Shown in pieces: positions 29,673 through 36,052 of a stretch of 36,052 bases of DNA (positions are counted from its first letter, which is position 1; every line of letters begins with the position of its first letter). The translations under genes and the position numbers were made by a program. This stretch comes from an uncultured Sinobacteraceae bacterium (GTDB taxonomy: Bacteria; Pseudomonadota; Gammaproteobacteria; Steroidobacterales; Steroidobacteraceae). The stretch spans positions 1-36,052 of the forward strand of contig CALEKY010000160.1 in the NCBI GenBank assembly GCA_937902995.1. Reading direction: 5' to 3'. The notes beneath the pieces were generated by a model. It saw nothing but the letters and a program-made list of their open reading frames with translations. It had not been told where the DNA came from and did no database searches.

Positions 29673-29700
29673 GCATGCCCGTCCGCAAGGACGGGCATGC
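29673..29700. terminator. Perfect 12-bp hairpin with GCAA loop
   Basis: GCATGCCCGTCC (29673-29684) and GGACGGGCATGC (29689-29700) pair fully around a GCAA tetraloop. It lies 10 bases beyond the stop of the BamE-like gene on the minus strand. No U-run follows, but a GNRA-capped GC stem is a stable terminator or 3' stabilising element. It could also be a dispersed palindrome. Confidence 0.55.
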
Positions 29701-29710
29701 GCGTGTGGGC

Positions 29711-30475
29711 TTATGGATACCCGCTTTCCATCGGATCTTCGATGATCTCGATCACGCGATACGTCGAGGTATACGCGCTGCTGTTCGAGTAGATGATCCG
29801 ACCGACGCCCTTGTAGAGAGCAATGATGCGGTGCGTGTCGCTGCCCTTGTAATTGAAAGGTCTCCACGCCTTACCCGTGATGTGCGAGGTCGTGGCCGTC
29901 GGGAAGCCGATCAAGGATTCCACCTCTTCCTTGCTCATGCCTTCTTTGACGACGGAGAAGCCTTTACCGGCTGCTGCGGGTTGCGCCGGAGCAGCAGCTG
30001 CGGGTGCTGCGGCAGGCGCGGCCGCAGCGACGGGCGCTGCGCCTTCCTTGTATTTCGAGAGATCGAAGCTGCCGGCGACGTACGGTTCGGCACCTCCCTT
30101 CGGCAAGTTGCCGGCGGCGCGCTCGCAATGACGCTTCAGTTTGCGGCCTTCGGCCTTGACAGCCACTTCCTCGACGACGGGTCGATAACGCGCATTGTTC
30201 GAGTTGCCGAGCGCGCGGCACAGCCAAGCCATCGCATCGGCGTAGTACTCGCTCGTCGGATTCTTGCGGTAATTGGTGATCAGCGCTTCCGCTGCTGCAT
30301 CGAGCACTTCCTGATCGGTGTTGCCGGTGTTGTAGATGCTTTCTGCGGCGCTGCGGATCGAAGACGGGCCGCCATTCGCAAACATCTTGACGTAGCGCAG
30401 GCCTGCTTCGTCGAGCGCAAAAGCGCTCATCGCGGCGAACGTCAGTCCGCCGGCAAACAGGGTCTTCTTCAGCAC
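29711..30475 (-). CDS. Periplasmic protein with helical repeat region and BamE/SmpA-like C-terminal domain
   Basis: I chose a GTG start at 30475 because GGGGAG lies 6 bases before it and it opens a signal peptide (LKKTLFAGGLTFAAMSAFA). The 254-residue product has an N-terminal helical region that looks like HEAT-type repeats (residues 22-125) and an Ala/Pro-rich linker (about 140-170). The C-terminal domain, EGMSKEEVESLIGFPTATTS and onward, resembles the SmpA/OmlA (BamE) fold. BamE-like domains support outer-membrane assembly, but the mix with helical repeats is not standard and I cannot give a role. It is transcribed alone, with a perfect hairpin after its stop. Confidence 0.75.
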   Translation of the reverse strand: MLKKTLFAGGLTFAAMSAFALDEAGLRYVKMFANGGPSSIRSAAESIYNTGNTDQEVLDAAAEALITNYRKNPTSEYYADAMAWLCRALGNSNNARYRPVVEEVAVKAEGRKLKRHCERAAGNLPKGGAEPYVAGSFDLSKYKEGAAPVAAAAPAAAPAAAAPAQPAAAGKGFSVVKEGMSKEEVESLIGFPTATTSHITGKAWRPFNYKGSDTHRIIALYKGVGRIIYSNSSAYTSTYRVIEIIEDPMESGYP

Positions 30476-31096
30476 GGTTGTCTCCCCGAGTGTTAGGTGA
30501 AGTGATTCGAGCAGGCTCTGGCCTATTCGATGGCGCGAAATGTGCGCGCATTGCGGATGCCGGTCAATGTGCCGATAGAACAGGGTCACCGCAGTGTGAC
30601 GCGCCGCAGATTGCGTGGCCTGGAGTGGTTGAGTGCGCGCATTTTCGTGCGACTCCGGTCAGCCCCCAGAGCAGGAAGCACTTCTCGGCGGCGATCGATA
30701 GAAGACGAAGTAGGACGGACCCTGCGTAACCTGCGACACTGATCGATGCGGGCTCGTATCGAGGCCGGAAAACCTCGCGGTGACGCGGATCGCCACATGG
30801 TCTCGACCGCCCTTCGCTTGCCCGGCCTATTTGCCAGAATCTCGGATAATCAGGGACTTGTGTCAGGCGGTTCAGGCGAGTTGCCCACATTGAAGCGCAA
30901 ACCTGCTGCGATTTGGCAACACGCGCGCAGCGGCGGCCGCACCATCGGTAAGTGATTGTATTGCTTTGCAAAAAATGGACATCCAACTCTCGAGACAGTC
31001 TGCGAGCTTGGCCGGAAGCTGCTGCCCCTGCGGTTTTGCACCGAGCTATGCACAGAGTTATCCACAGATTGTGCGAGTTGATCGGGTGCCACGACT
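30476..31096. other. Long gene-free region between the BamE-like gene and priA
   Basis: These 621 bases carry no convincing protein gene on either strand. They must hold the promoters of the divergent BamE-like gene and priA. The visible signals are two DnaA-box-like sites at 31046-31066 and an AT-rich stretch near 30952-30978 (TTGTATTGCTTTGCAAAAAA) that could be a promoter element. I saw no tRNA. Confidence 0.6.
31046..31066 (+). promoter_or_regulatory. Two DnaA boxes upstream of priA
   Basis: TTATCCACA at 31058-31066 is a perfect match to the DnaA box TTATNCACA. CTATGCACA at 31046-31054 differs at one base. They point the same way, 12 bases apart, about 30-50 bases before the priA start. 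Confidence 0.55.
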
Positions 31097-33289
31097 GTGA
31101 TCCTGGCGGTCGCCATCGACACGCCTTTGCGGCGTGTCTTCGATTACCGCCTACCGCCCGGGATATCCGCCGACGCGGTACGGCCGGGCCAGCGGCTCTG
31201 GGTGCCGTTCGGCCGGCGGCGCGTCGTCGGCATCGTCGTCGAGATCCGCGACACGAGCTCCGTTCCAGCGAACAAGCTGCGTAGCGCTTTCGAAATCATC
31301 GACTCCGAGCCGACGTTCGATGCGCAGATGCTCGAGCTGCTCACGTGGTCTGCGGATTACTACCGCCATCCGATCGGCGAAGTATTTGCTGCGGCCCTAC
31401 CGGTGCCTTTGCGGCAAGGCGCGCCGCTCGAGGACATGGAAACGCGCTGGCGACTCACGCCAGCCGGGCGCGATCCGAGCGCCGCAGTGCTCGTACGTCG
31501 TTCGACGAAAATGCGCGCGGTGCTCGAGTTCCTCCGTGCCGCCGGCGATGCGACGCGGGAATCGATTACCGCGGCGACCGAGGCGGACGGCGCAGTGCTG
31601 CGCAAGCTCGTCGAACGCGGTCTCATCGAATCGTTCACGTTGAAGCCGGAAACGGCAATCGCATCTCATCGCACGGCGCCAGGGCCGGCACTCAACGAGG
31701 CGCAGCAGCAGGCGCTCGCGCGCATCGCGAACGCTCAAGGCAAGTTTGCCTCGTTGCTCCTCGATGGCGTGACCGGCAGCGGCAAGACCGAGGTGTATCT
31801 GCGCGCGATCGACGACGTGCTGAGCCGCGGAAGGCAAGCGCTCGTGCTCGTGCCCGAAATCGCGCTCACGCCGCAGCTCGTCGCGCGTTTTCGTGCGCGC
31901 TTCGATACGCCGCTCGCAGTGCTGCATTCGGGATTGAGCGACGGCGAGCGTTTGGCGGCATGGCGTGCAGCACGTAAAGGTCAGGCGCGCATCGTGATCG
32001 GCACGCGTTCGGCGGTCTTCGTGCCGGTACCGCAGCTCGGGTTGATCGTCGTCGACGAAGAACACGACGGCTCGTTCAAGCAGCAGGAAGGTTTTCGTTA
32101 CTCGGCACGCGATCTCGCCATCGTGCGCGCACAGCGTGCGCAGGTCCCCATCGTCTTGGGCTCGGCGACACCGTCGCTCGAAACGCTCTGGCGCGCGCAA
32201 CGTCAGCCGGAGACGCATTTGCGGCTCCCCGAGCGCGCCGGAGGCGCGCAGCCGCCGCGTTGGTCGCTGATCGATTTACGTCATCACCCCGCTGCGCAAG
32301 GCATCGCCACACCCGTGCTCGCGGCGATGAAAAAACATCTCGCGGACGGCAACCAAGTTCTCTTGTTTCTCAACCGCCGCGGCTATGCGCCGGTCCTGTT
32401 CTGTCCTCGCTGCGGCTGGTCGGCTCATTGCAAACGCTGCGATGCGCATCTGACCGTGTATCGACGCGCGAAAGGTTTGCTCTGTCATCACTGCGGCGCG
32501 GAGCAACAGACGTTCGAGCTCTGCCCGAGCTGCGGCAGCGAGGTCAAAGCCGTCGGTCAGGGGACCGAGCGCATCGAAGAGACCGTCGCACAGCTTTTTC
32601 CGAGCGCGCCGCTCGCCAGGATCGACCGAGACAGCATGCGGCACAAAGGCGATCTGGAGAGCACGCTCGCGGCGGTCGACCGCAACGAAGTGAAAATTCT
32701 CGTCGGTACGCAGATGCTGACGAAGGGACATCATTTCCCTTACGTGACGCTGGTCGTCGTGCTGAATGCGGACCAAGGTTTGTTCAGCACCGACTTCCGC
32801 GCCAGCGAGCGGCTTGCACAAACGATCGTTCAGGTTGCGGGACGCGCAGGACGCGCCGAACGCCCGGGCGAGGTGATGATTCAAACGGAATGCCCAGAGC
32901 ATCCGCTGCTACAAGCGTTGTTACGGGGAGGCTATGAAGCCTTTGCGCGCGGTGCGCTCGCCGAACGCGAACAGGCAGGCTGGCCGCCGTTCGCGCGCCT
33001 TGCTTTGTTGCGCTCGGAGGCACCGGACCTCGCCGTCCCGATGGAGTTCTTGCGCGCGGCAAGAGAGCTGGCCGACCGACAGGGCATCGATGCCGTGCGA
33101 ATTCGTGGCCCGGCACCCGCCCCGATGGAGCGCCGCGCCGGGCGCTATCGGGCGCAACTGCTACTCCATGCTGCCGACCATCGGCCGCTCCAGCGTTTGC
33201 TCTCGGCATGGGTACCCGCGTTGGAATCGCTAAAGGAAGCCTCCCGAGTGCGCTGGTCGATCGATGTGGATCCGCTCGAGCTGTTCTGA
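31097..33289 (+). CDS. priA: Primosomal replication restart helicase PriA
   Basis: This 730-residue DNA helicase has an N-terminal 3' DNA-binding domain beginning VILAVAIDTPLRRVFDYRLP, Walker A GSGKT (residues 227-231) and the DEEH box (320-323). A zinc-binding region with paired Cys clusters (CPRCGW, CKRC, CHHC, CPSCGS) and helicase motifs LVGTQMLTKGHHFP and QVAGRAGRAERPGEV follow. PriA reloads DnaB at stalled forks outside oriC. The start is GTG at 31097, preceded by DnaA-box-like sites. The stop codon lies inside a perfect 13-bp inverted repeat. Its neighbours argS and ftsN match gammaproteobacterial order. Confidence 0.97.
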   Translation: MILAVAIDTPLRRVFDYRLPPGISADAVRPGQRLWVPFGRRRVVGIVVEIRDTSSVPANKLRSAFEIIDSEPTFDAQMLELLTWSADYYRHPIGEVFAAALPVPLRQGAPLEDMETRWRLTPAGRDPSAAVLVRRSTKMRAVLEFLRAAGDATRESITAATEADGAVLRKLVERGLIESFTLKPETAIASHRTAPGPALNEAQQQALARIANAQGKFASLLLDGVTGSGKTEVYLRAIDDVLSRGRQALVLVPEIALTPQLVARFRARFDTPLAVLHSGLSDGERLAAWRAARKGQARIVIGTRSAVFVPVPQLGLIVVDEEHDGSFKQQEGFRYSARDLAIVRAQRAQVPIVLGSATPSLETLWRAQRQPETHLRLPERAGGAQPPRWSLIDLRHHPAAQGIATPVLAAMKKHLADGNQVLLFLNRRGYAPVLFCPRCGWSAHCKRCDAHLTVYRRAKGLLCHHCGAEQQTFELCPSCGSEVKAVGQGTERIEETVAQLFPSAPLARIDRDSMRHKGDLESTLAAVDRNEVKILVGTQMLTKGHHFPYVTLVVVLNADQGLFSTDFRASERLAQTIVQVAGRAGRAERPGEVMIQTECPEHPLLQALLRGGYEAFARGALAEREQAGWPPFARLALLRSEAPDLAVPMEFLRAARELADRQGIDAVRIRGPAPAPMERRAGRYRAQLLLHAADHRPLQRLLSAWVPALESLKEASRVRWSIDVDPLELF

Positions 33290-33311
33290 AGGCGCGCCGC
33301 GCCTTCAGAAC
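33283..33311. terminator. Perfect 13-bp hairpin across the priA stop codon
   Basis: GTTCTGAAGGCGC (33283-33295) and GCGCCTTCAGAAC (33299-33311) form a perfect stem with a 3-base loop. The stop codon (33287-33289) is in the left arm. The arm contains CTGAAGG, the unit of the heptamer array that follows, so hairpin and array may share an origin. It is a likely terminator or attenuator for priA. Confidence 0.6.
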
Positions 33312-33314
33312 AAT

Positions 33315-33370
33315 GGCTGAAGACTGAGGGCTGAAGGCTGAACGACTGAAGGCTGAAGGCTGAAGGTGAG
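33315..33370. repeat. Heptamer array H (GGCTGAA type)
   Basis: Eight units: GGCTGAA, GACTGAG, GGCTGAA, GGCTGAA, CGACTGAA (8 bases), GGCTGAA, GGCTGAA, GGTGAG. The array sits between priA and argS, and array J near 35934 has the reverse-complement unit. Confidence 0.9.
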
Positions 33371-33408
33371 AGCGCGCGGCACGCTCGACGCTGCCTGTCG
33401 CCTTTCGG

Positions 33409-33443
33409 GCCCCAAGCCCCGTGCCCCGAGCCCCACGCCCTAG
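33409..33443. repeat. Heptamer array I (GCCCCAA type)
   Basis: Five units at 7-base spacing (GCCCCAA, GCCCCGT, GCCCCGA, GCCCCAC, GCCCTAG) lie between array H and argS, with two weaker units following. The unit sequence differs from that of array H although both lie in the same gap. Confidence 0.8.
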
Positions 33444-33493
33444 CTTGCCGCTGCTAGACTTTCACCTCCGTCACTCGATTTCCTCATTCGCCG

Positions 33494-35209
33494 TTGAAAT
33501 ACCAGATCGAACAACTCATCTCCGCCGCGCTGGCAACCTTGCCGGCAGATGTCGTTCCCGCAGACATCGGTACCCCGACGATTACCGTCGAGCGGACGCG
33601 CGATCCTGCGCACGGAGATTTCGCGACCAATATCGCCCTACAGCTCGCAAAGCCCGCGCGGCGTAACCCGCGCCAGCTCGCGCAGGCGCTCGTCGATGCG
33701 CTGCCGGCCAGCGACATGATCGCGAAAGTGGAAATTGCCGGGCCCGGGTTCATCAATTTCCACCTGTCGCAGCAGGCGTACTGCCAAGAGGTCGGACGCA
33801 TCTTCGACCTCGGGCCGGCGTACGGCTACAGCAACCGCGGCGGCGGGGAGCGCACGCTCATCGAATTCGTCTCGGCCAATCCGACCGGTCCGCTGCACGT
33901 CGGACACGGACGCCAGGCGGCGCTCGGCGATGCACTCGCCGCGCTGCTACAAACGCAGGGTTACGAGGTGAGCCGCGAGTTCTATTACAACGACGCGGGC
34001 GTGCAGATTCACAACCTCGCGCTCTCCGTTCAAGCGCGCGCACGCGGTCTTGCACCCGGCGATCCGGGCTGGCCGGAAGCCGCCTACAACGGCGAATACA
34101 TCGCCGACATCGCCGCCGACTTTCTCGCGAAGAAAACGGTACAGGCGGTCGACGGCGACCCCGTGAAAGCGAACGGCAAGATCGACGATCTCGACTGCAT
34201 TCTTAGATTCGCCGTCGCGTATCTGCGCCGGGAGCAGGACATCGATCTGCAAAAGTTCGGCGTGCGCTTCGACGTGTATTACCTCGAATCGAGCCTGTAC
34301 ACCGACGGCAAAGTCGAAGCGACCGTGAAGGCGTTGATCGAAAACGGCAAGACTTACGAGAAAGACGGTGCGCTGTGGCTGCGCACGACCGAATACGGCG
34401 ACGACAAGGATCGCGTGATGCGCAAGTCGGACGGCACGTACACTTACTTCGTGCCCGACGTCGCCTACCACGTAACGAAGTGGCAGCGCGGTTTCCGTAA
34501 AGCCATCAACATCCAAGGCAGCGACCATCACGGCACGGTTGCGCGTGTGCGCGCCGGATTGCAGGCGCTGAACATCGGGATCCCGCAAGGCTATCCCGAC
34601 TACGTGCTACACAAGATGGTGCGCGTCATGCGCGGCGGCGAGGAGGTGAAGATCTCCAAGCGCGCCGGTTCCTACGTGACGCTGCGCGACCTGATCGATT
34701 GGGTCGGACGCGACGCCGTGCGATTCTTCCTCGTGTCGCGCAAAGCGGATTCGGAATTCACGTTCGACATCGATCTGGCGCTCGCCCAGACCGAGGAGAA
34801 CCCGGTCTTCTACATTCAATATGCGCACGCGCGCGTGTGCAGCGTCTTCAGACAACTGCAGGACAAAGGGCTCGAGCACGATCGTGAGCTCGGCGAGAGC
34901 AATTTCCATCGGCTCACCGAGCCGCACGAGATCGCGCTGATCCGCCGGCTGACTTCGTATCCGGAAGTGCTCGAGAAAGCCGCCGACGATCTCGAGCCGC
35001 ATCAGATTGCGTACTACTTGCGCGAGCTCGCCGGCGAGTTCCATACCTATTACAACGCGCACAAGTTCATCGTCGACGACGCCGAATTGCGCAACGCTCG
35101 GCTCAACCTCGTCGCCGCAACCAGGCAGGTACTGGCGAACGGATTGAAGATCCTGAGCGTCTCGGCGCCGGAGAAAATGGAGCGCGAAGAAAAGGCAGCA
35201 ACGGAATAG
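33494..35209 (+). CDS. argS: Arginyl-tRNA synthetase
   Basis: This 571-residue class I aminoacyl-tRNA synthetase has the HIGH-type motif H135-V-G-H138 in GPLHVGHGRQAALG and the KMSKS-type K386-I-S-K389 in VKISKRAGSY. The N-terminal Add-1 domain (residues 1-110) and C-terminal DALR anticodon domain, including the helix HTYYNAHKFIVDD, are complete. It charges tRNA-Arg. The start is a TTG at 33494; the only upstream in-frame option is cut off by a stop at 33455-33457. No clear Shine-Dalgarno site precedes it. It follows priA after 204 bases of heptamer arrays. Confidence 0.97.
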   Translation: MKYQIEQLISAALATLPADVVPADIGTPTITVERTRDPAHGDFATNIALQLAKPARRNPRQLAQALVDALPASDMIAKVEIAGPGFINFHLSQQAYCQEVGRIFDLGPAYGYSNRGGGERTLIEFVSANPTGPLHVGHGRQAALGDALAALLQTQGYEVSREFYYNDAGVQIHNLALSVQARARGLAPGDPGWPEAAYNGEYIADIAADFLAKKTVQAVDGDPVKANGKIDDLDCILRFAVAYLRREQDIDLQKFGVRFDVYYLESSLYTDGKVEATVKALIENGKTYEKDGALWLRTTEYGDDKDRVMRKSDGTYTYFVPDVAYHVTKWQRGFRKAINIQGSDHHGTVARVRAGLQALNIGIPQGYPDYVLHKMVRVMRGGEEVKISKRAGSYVTLRDLIDWVGRDAVRFFLVSRKADSEFTFDIDLALAQTEENPVFYIQYAHARVCSVFRQLQDKGLEHDRELGESNFHRLTEPHEIALIRRLTSYPEVLEKAADDLEPHQIAYYLRELAGEFHTYYNAHKFIVDDAELRNARLNLVAATRQVLANGLKILSVSAPEKMEREEKAATE

Positions 35210-35313
35210 CAGATCAAGCAAGCGATGCTGCGATTGCGGCACGTTCGGACTGCTTCCTGCGCTGTGCGCTAACAGACATGACTCGAGGACTCACTGACCG
35301 CTAGGCTCATTCC

Positions 35314-35874
35314 ATGCCCCGCGATTACAAACATGCCAAGCGCCGTTCCTCGGACAGCCTGTCTGGCGTAGCCGGTTTCGTTTTGGGTCTGGCCGTCGGA
35401 CTGACGGTCGCGATGGCCGTGTACTTATACGACCGCCGACCTGCTGCACGGCTTGCCCAATCGACGAGCGCTCCGCTCACCAAGGAAGAAGCGACCAGGC
35501 CTCCCGAGCCGGCGCCGGCCTCGCAAGCCGAGCAGCAGTTCGATTTTTACGAGATGCTGCCGAAGTTCGAGGTGATCATCCCCGAAGACGGCGGCAGAGT
35601 TGCGCCGGAAGCCGCAGCCGGTCGCCCGATCCAAAAGCCTGGCGCCTATTACTTGCAGGCGGGTTCTTTCCGCAATCACGCCGATGCCGATCGCGTCCGC
35701 GCGCTCATTGCGCTACAGGGCATCGAATCGAAGATTCAGAAAGTGACCATCGACAAGGACACTTGGCATCGCGTCCGCATCGGCCCGATCACGAACCTGC
35801 AGAAGCTCGAAGACACGCGCAGCAAGCTGCGGCAAGCGCAAATCGATCCGTTGGTGATTCGCGTCGGCGACTGA
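35314..35874 (+). CDS. ftsN: SPOR-domain cell division protein (FtsN-like)
   Basis: This 186-residue bitopic protein has a short cytoplasmic start MPRDYKHAKRRSSDSLSG and one transmembrane helix (about residues 21-40, AGFVLGLAVGLTVAMAVYLY). A Pro/Ala/Gln-rich linker follows, then a C-terminal SPOR domain (from about residue 108: AYYLQAGSFRNHADADRVRA). SPOR domains bind denuded septal peptidoglycan, and FtsN triggers septal synthesis. Small SPOR proteins directly after argS are typically FtsN in gammaproteobacteria, although the essential N-terminal helix is not obvious here. A GC-rich hairpin follows. Confidence 0.88.
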   Translation: MPRDYKHAKRRSSDSLSGVAGFVLGLAVGLTVAMAVYLYDRRPAARLAQSTSAPLTKEEATRPPEPAPASQAEQQFDFYEMLPKFEVIIPEDGGRVAPEAAAGRPIQKPGAYYLQAGSFRNHADADRVRALIALQGIESKIQKVTIDKDTWHRVRIGPITNLQKLEDTRSKLRQAQIDPLVIRVGD

Positions 35875-35913
35875 GTCGCCGGCGCAGGCGACAGCCAACA
35901 GTAGGCGCAGAAA

Positions 35914-35928
35914 GCGCGCTTCGCGCGC
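35914..35928. terminator. GCGCGC-TTC-GCGCGC hairpin after ftsN
   Basis: A 6-bp GC stem with a TTC loop lies 40 bases after the ftsN stop. A pyrimidine-rich array follows, so it may work as a terminator, possibly in both directions with the convergent gene. Confidence 0.45.
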
Positions 35929-35933
35929 CCCTA

Positions 35934-35961
35934 CCTTCAGCCTTCAGCCTTCAGCCTTCAG
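35934..35961. repeat. Heptamer array J (CCTTCAG, four perfect copies)
   Basis: Four identical CCTTCAG units and a degenerate TCCGAAG follow the ftsN hairpin. The unit is the reverse complement of that in array H (CTGAAGG rotated), so the two arrays flank argS-ftsN in opposite orientation. Confidence 0.9.
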
Positions 35962-35987
35962 TCCGAAGATCAGCGGCGCACTGCGCC

Positions 35988-36052
35988 TCAGTCTTCTGCC
36001 AACTGGCGGAAATCCACGCCCAGCGACCGTAGCTTGCGATACAAGTGCGTGC
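35988..36052 (-). CDS. C-terminus of a Fis-type sigma-54-dependent regulator, partial
   Basis: The minus strand encodes THLYRKLRSLGVDFRQLAED before a TGA at 35990-35988. This is the usual ending of NtrC-type regulators, where the Fis-like helix-turn-helix reads R-x-x-L-x-R-K-L. Only about 21 codons are in the window. It is convergent to ftsN. The family call is reasonable but rests on a short stretch. Confidence 0.7.
   Translation of the reverse strand, partial: THLYRKLRSLGVDFRQLAED

Noticed and set aside
28321..29688. 455-codon minus-strand frame across the antiporter
   Set aside because: It is an alternate frame of the antiporter gene, Arg-rich without membrane segments.
33315..33443. Tandem repeats considered as a CRISPR array
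   Set aside because: The units are 7 bases with no spacers and there are no cas genes.

Overview
The window looks like a chromosome segment of a high-G+C gammaproteobacterium. The evidence is a priA-argS-ftsN(SPOR) neighbourhood, a three-part proton-translocating transhydrogenase, and dense ATGA-overlapping operons. Xanthomonadales, Nevskiales or Steroidobacter-like lineages are my best guess, by inference only. Housekeeping genes frame both ends and pigment biosynthesis fills the middle.

Layout. (1) 1-1422, minus: transhydrogenase alpha subunits. (2) 1660-2097, minus: small secreted protein. (3) 2252-12578, minus: first aryl-polyene (APE) operon. In transcription order it holds a PlsC-like acyltransferase, ACP, dehydratase, glycosyltransferase, thioesterase, LolA-like protein, MMPL exporter, flavin halogenase-like enzyme, DUF3261-like lipoprotein, dehydratase, ketoreductase and ketosynthase. 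(4) 12579-12972: divergent control region with two palindromes. (5) 12973-18954, plus: second APE operon with ACP, membrane protein, aryl-ACP ligase, dehydratase, LpxL-like acyltransferase, KS, chain-length factor and dehydratase. (6) 19169-22864, plus: dialkylresorcinol genes darA and darB, then an unknown gene and a BtrH-like acyltransferase. (7) 22910-23506, minus: secreted unknown. (8) 23709-29543, minus: cation/H+ antiporter, ABC exporter, a third ACP, another KS and a short KS-like factor. (9) 29711-30475, minus: BamE-like periplasmic protein. (10) 31097-35874, plus: priA, argS, ftsN. (11) 35988-36052, minus: C-terminus of a Fis-type regulator.

How the genes work together (inference from known APE, dialkylresorcinol and flexirubin pathways): the ligase would load an aryl acid on an ACP. 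The KS/CLF, ketoreductase and dehydratases would then build a conjugated aryl-polyene chain. DarB and DarA would join and aromatise two acyl chains into a dialkylresorcinol. The halogenase-like flavoenzyme could decorate the pigment, and the BtrH-like protein is a good candidate for joining the polyene acid to the resorcinol. The lipid-type acyltransferases, glycosyltransferase, LolA-like carrier, MMPL and ABC exporters would place the product in the outer membrane. No phosphopantetheinyl transferase, starter-acid enzyme or malonyl transferase is visible here.

A second layer is a set of intergenic tandem arrays with a 7-bp period, each with its own unit. They lie next to gene ends, sometimes as inverted pairs, and three of them supply the stop codon and the last residues of a protein.
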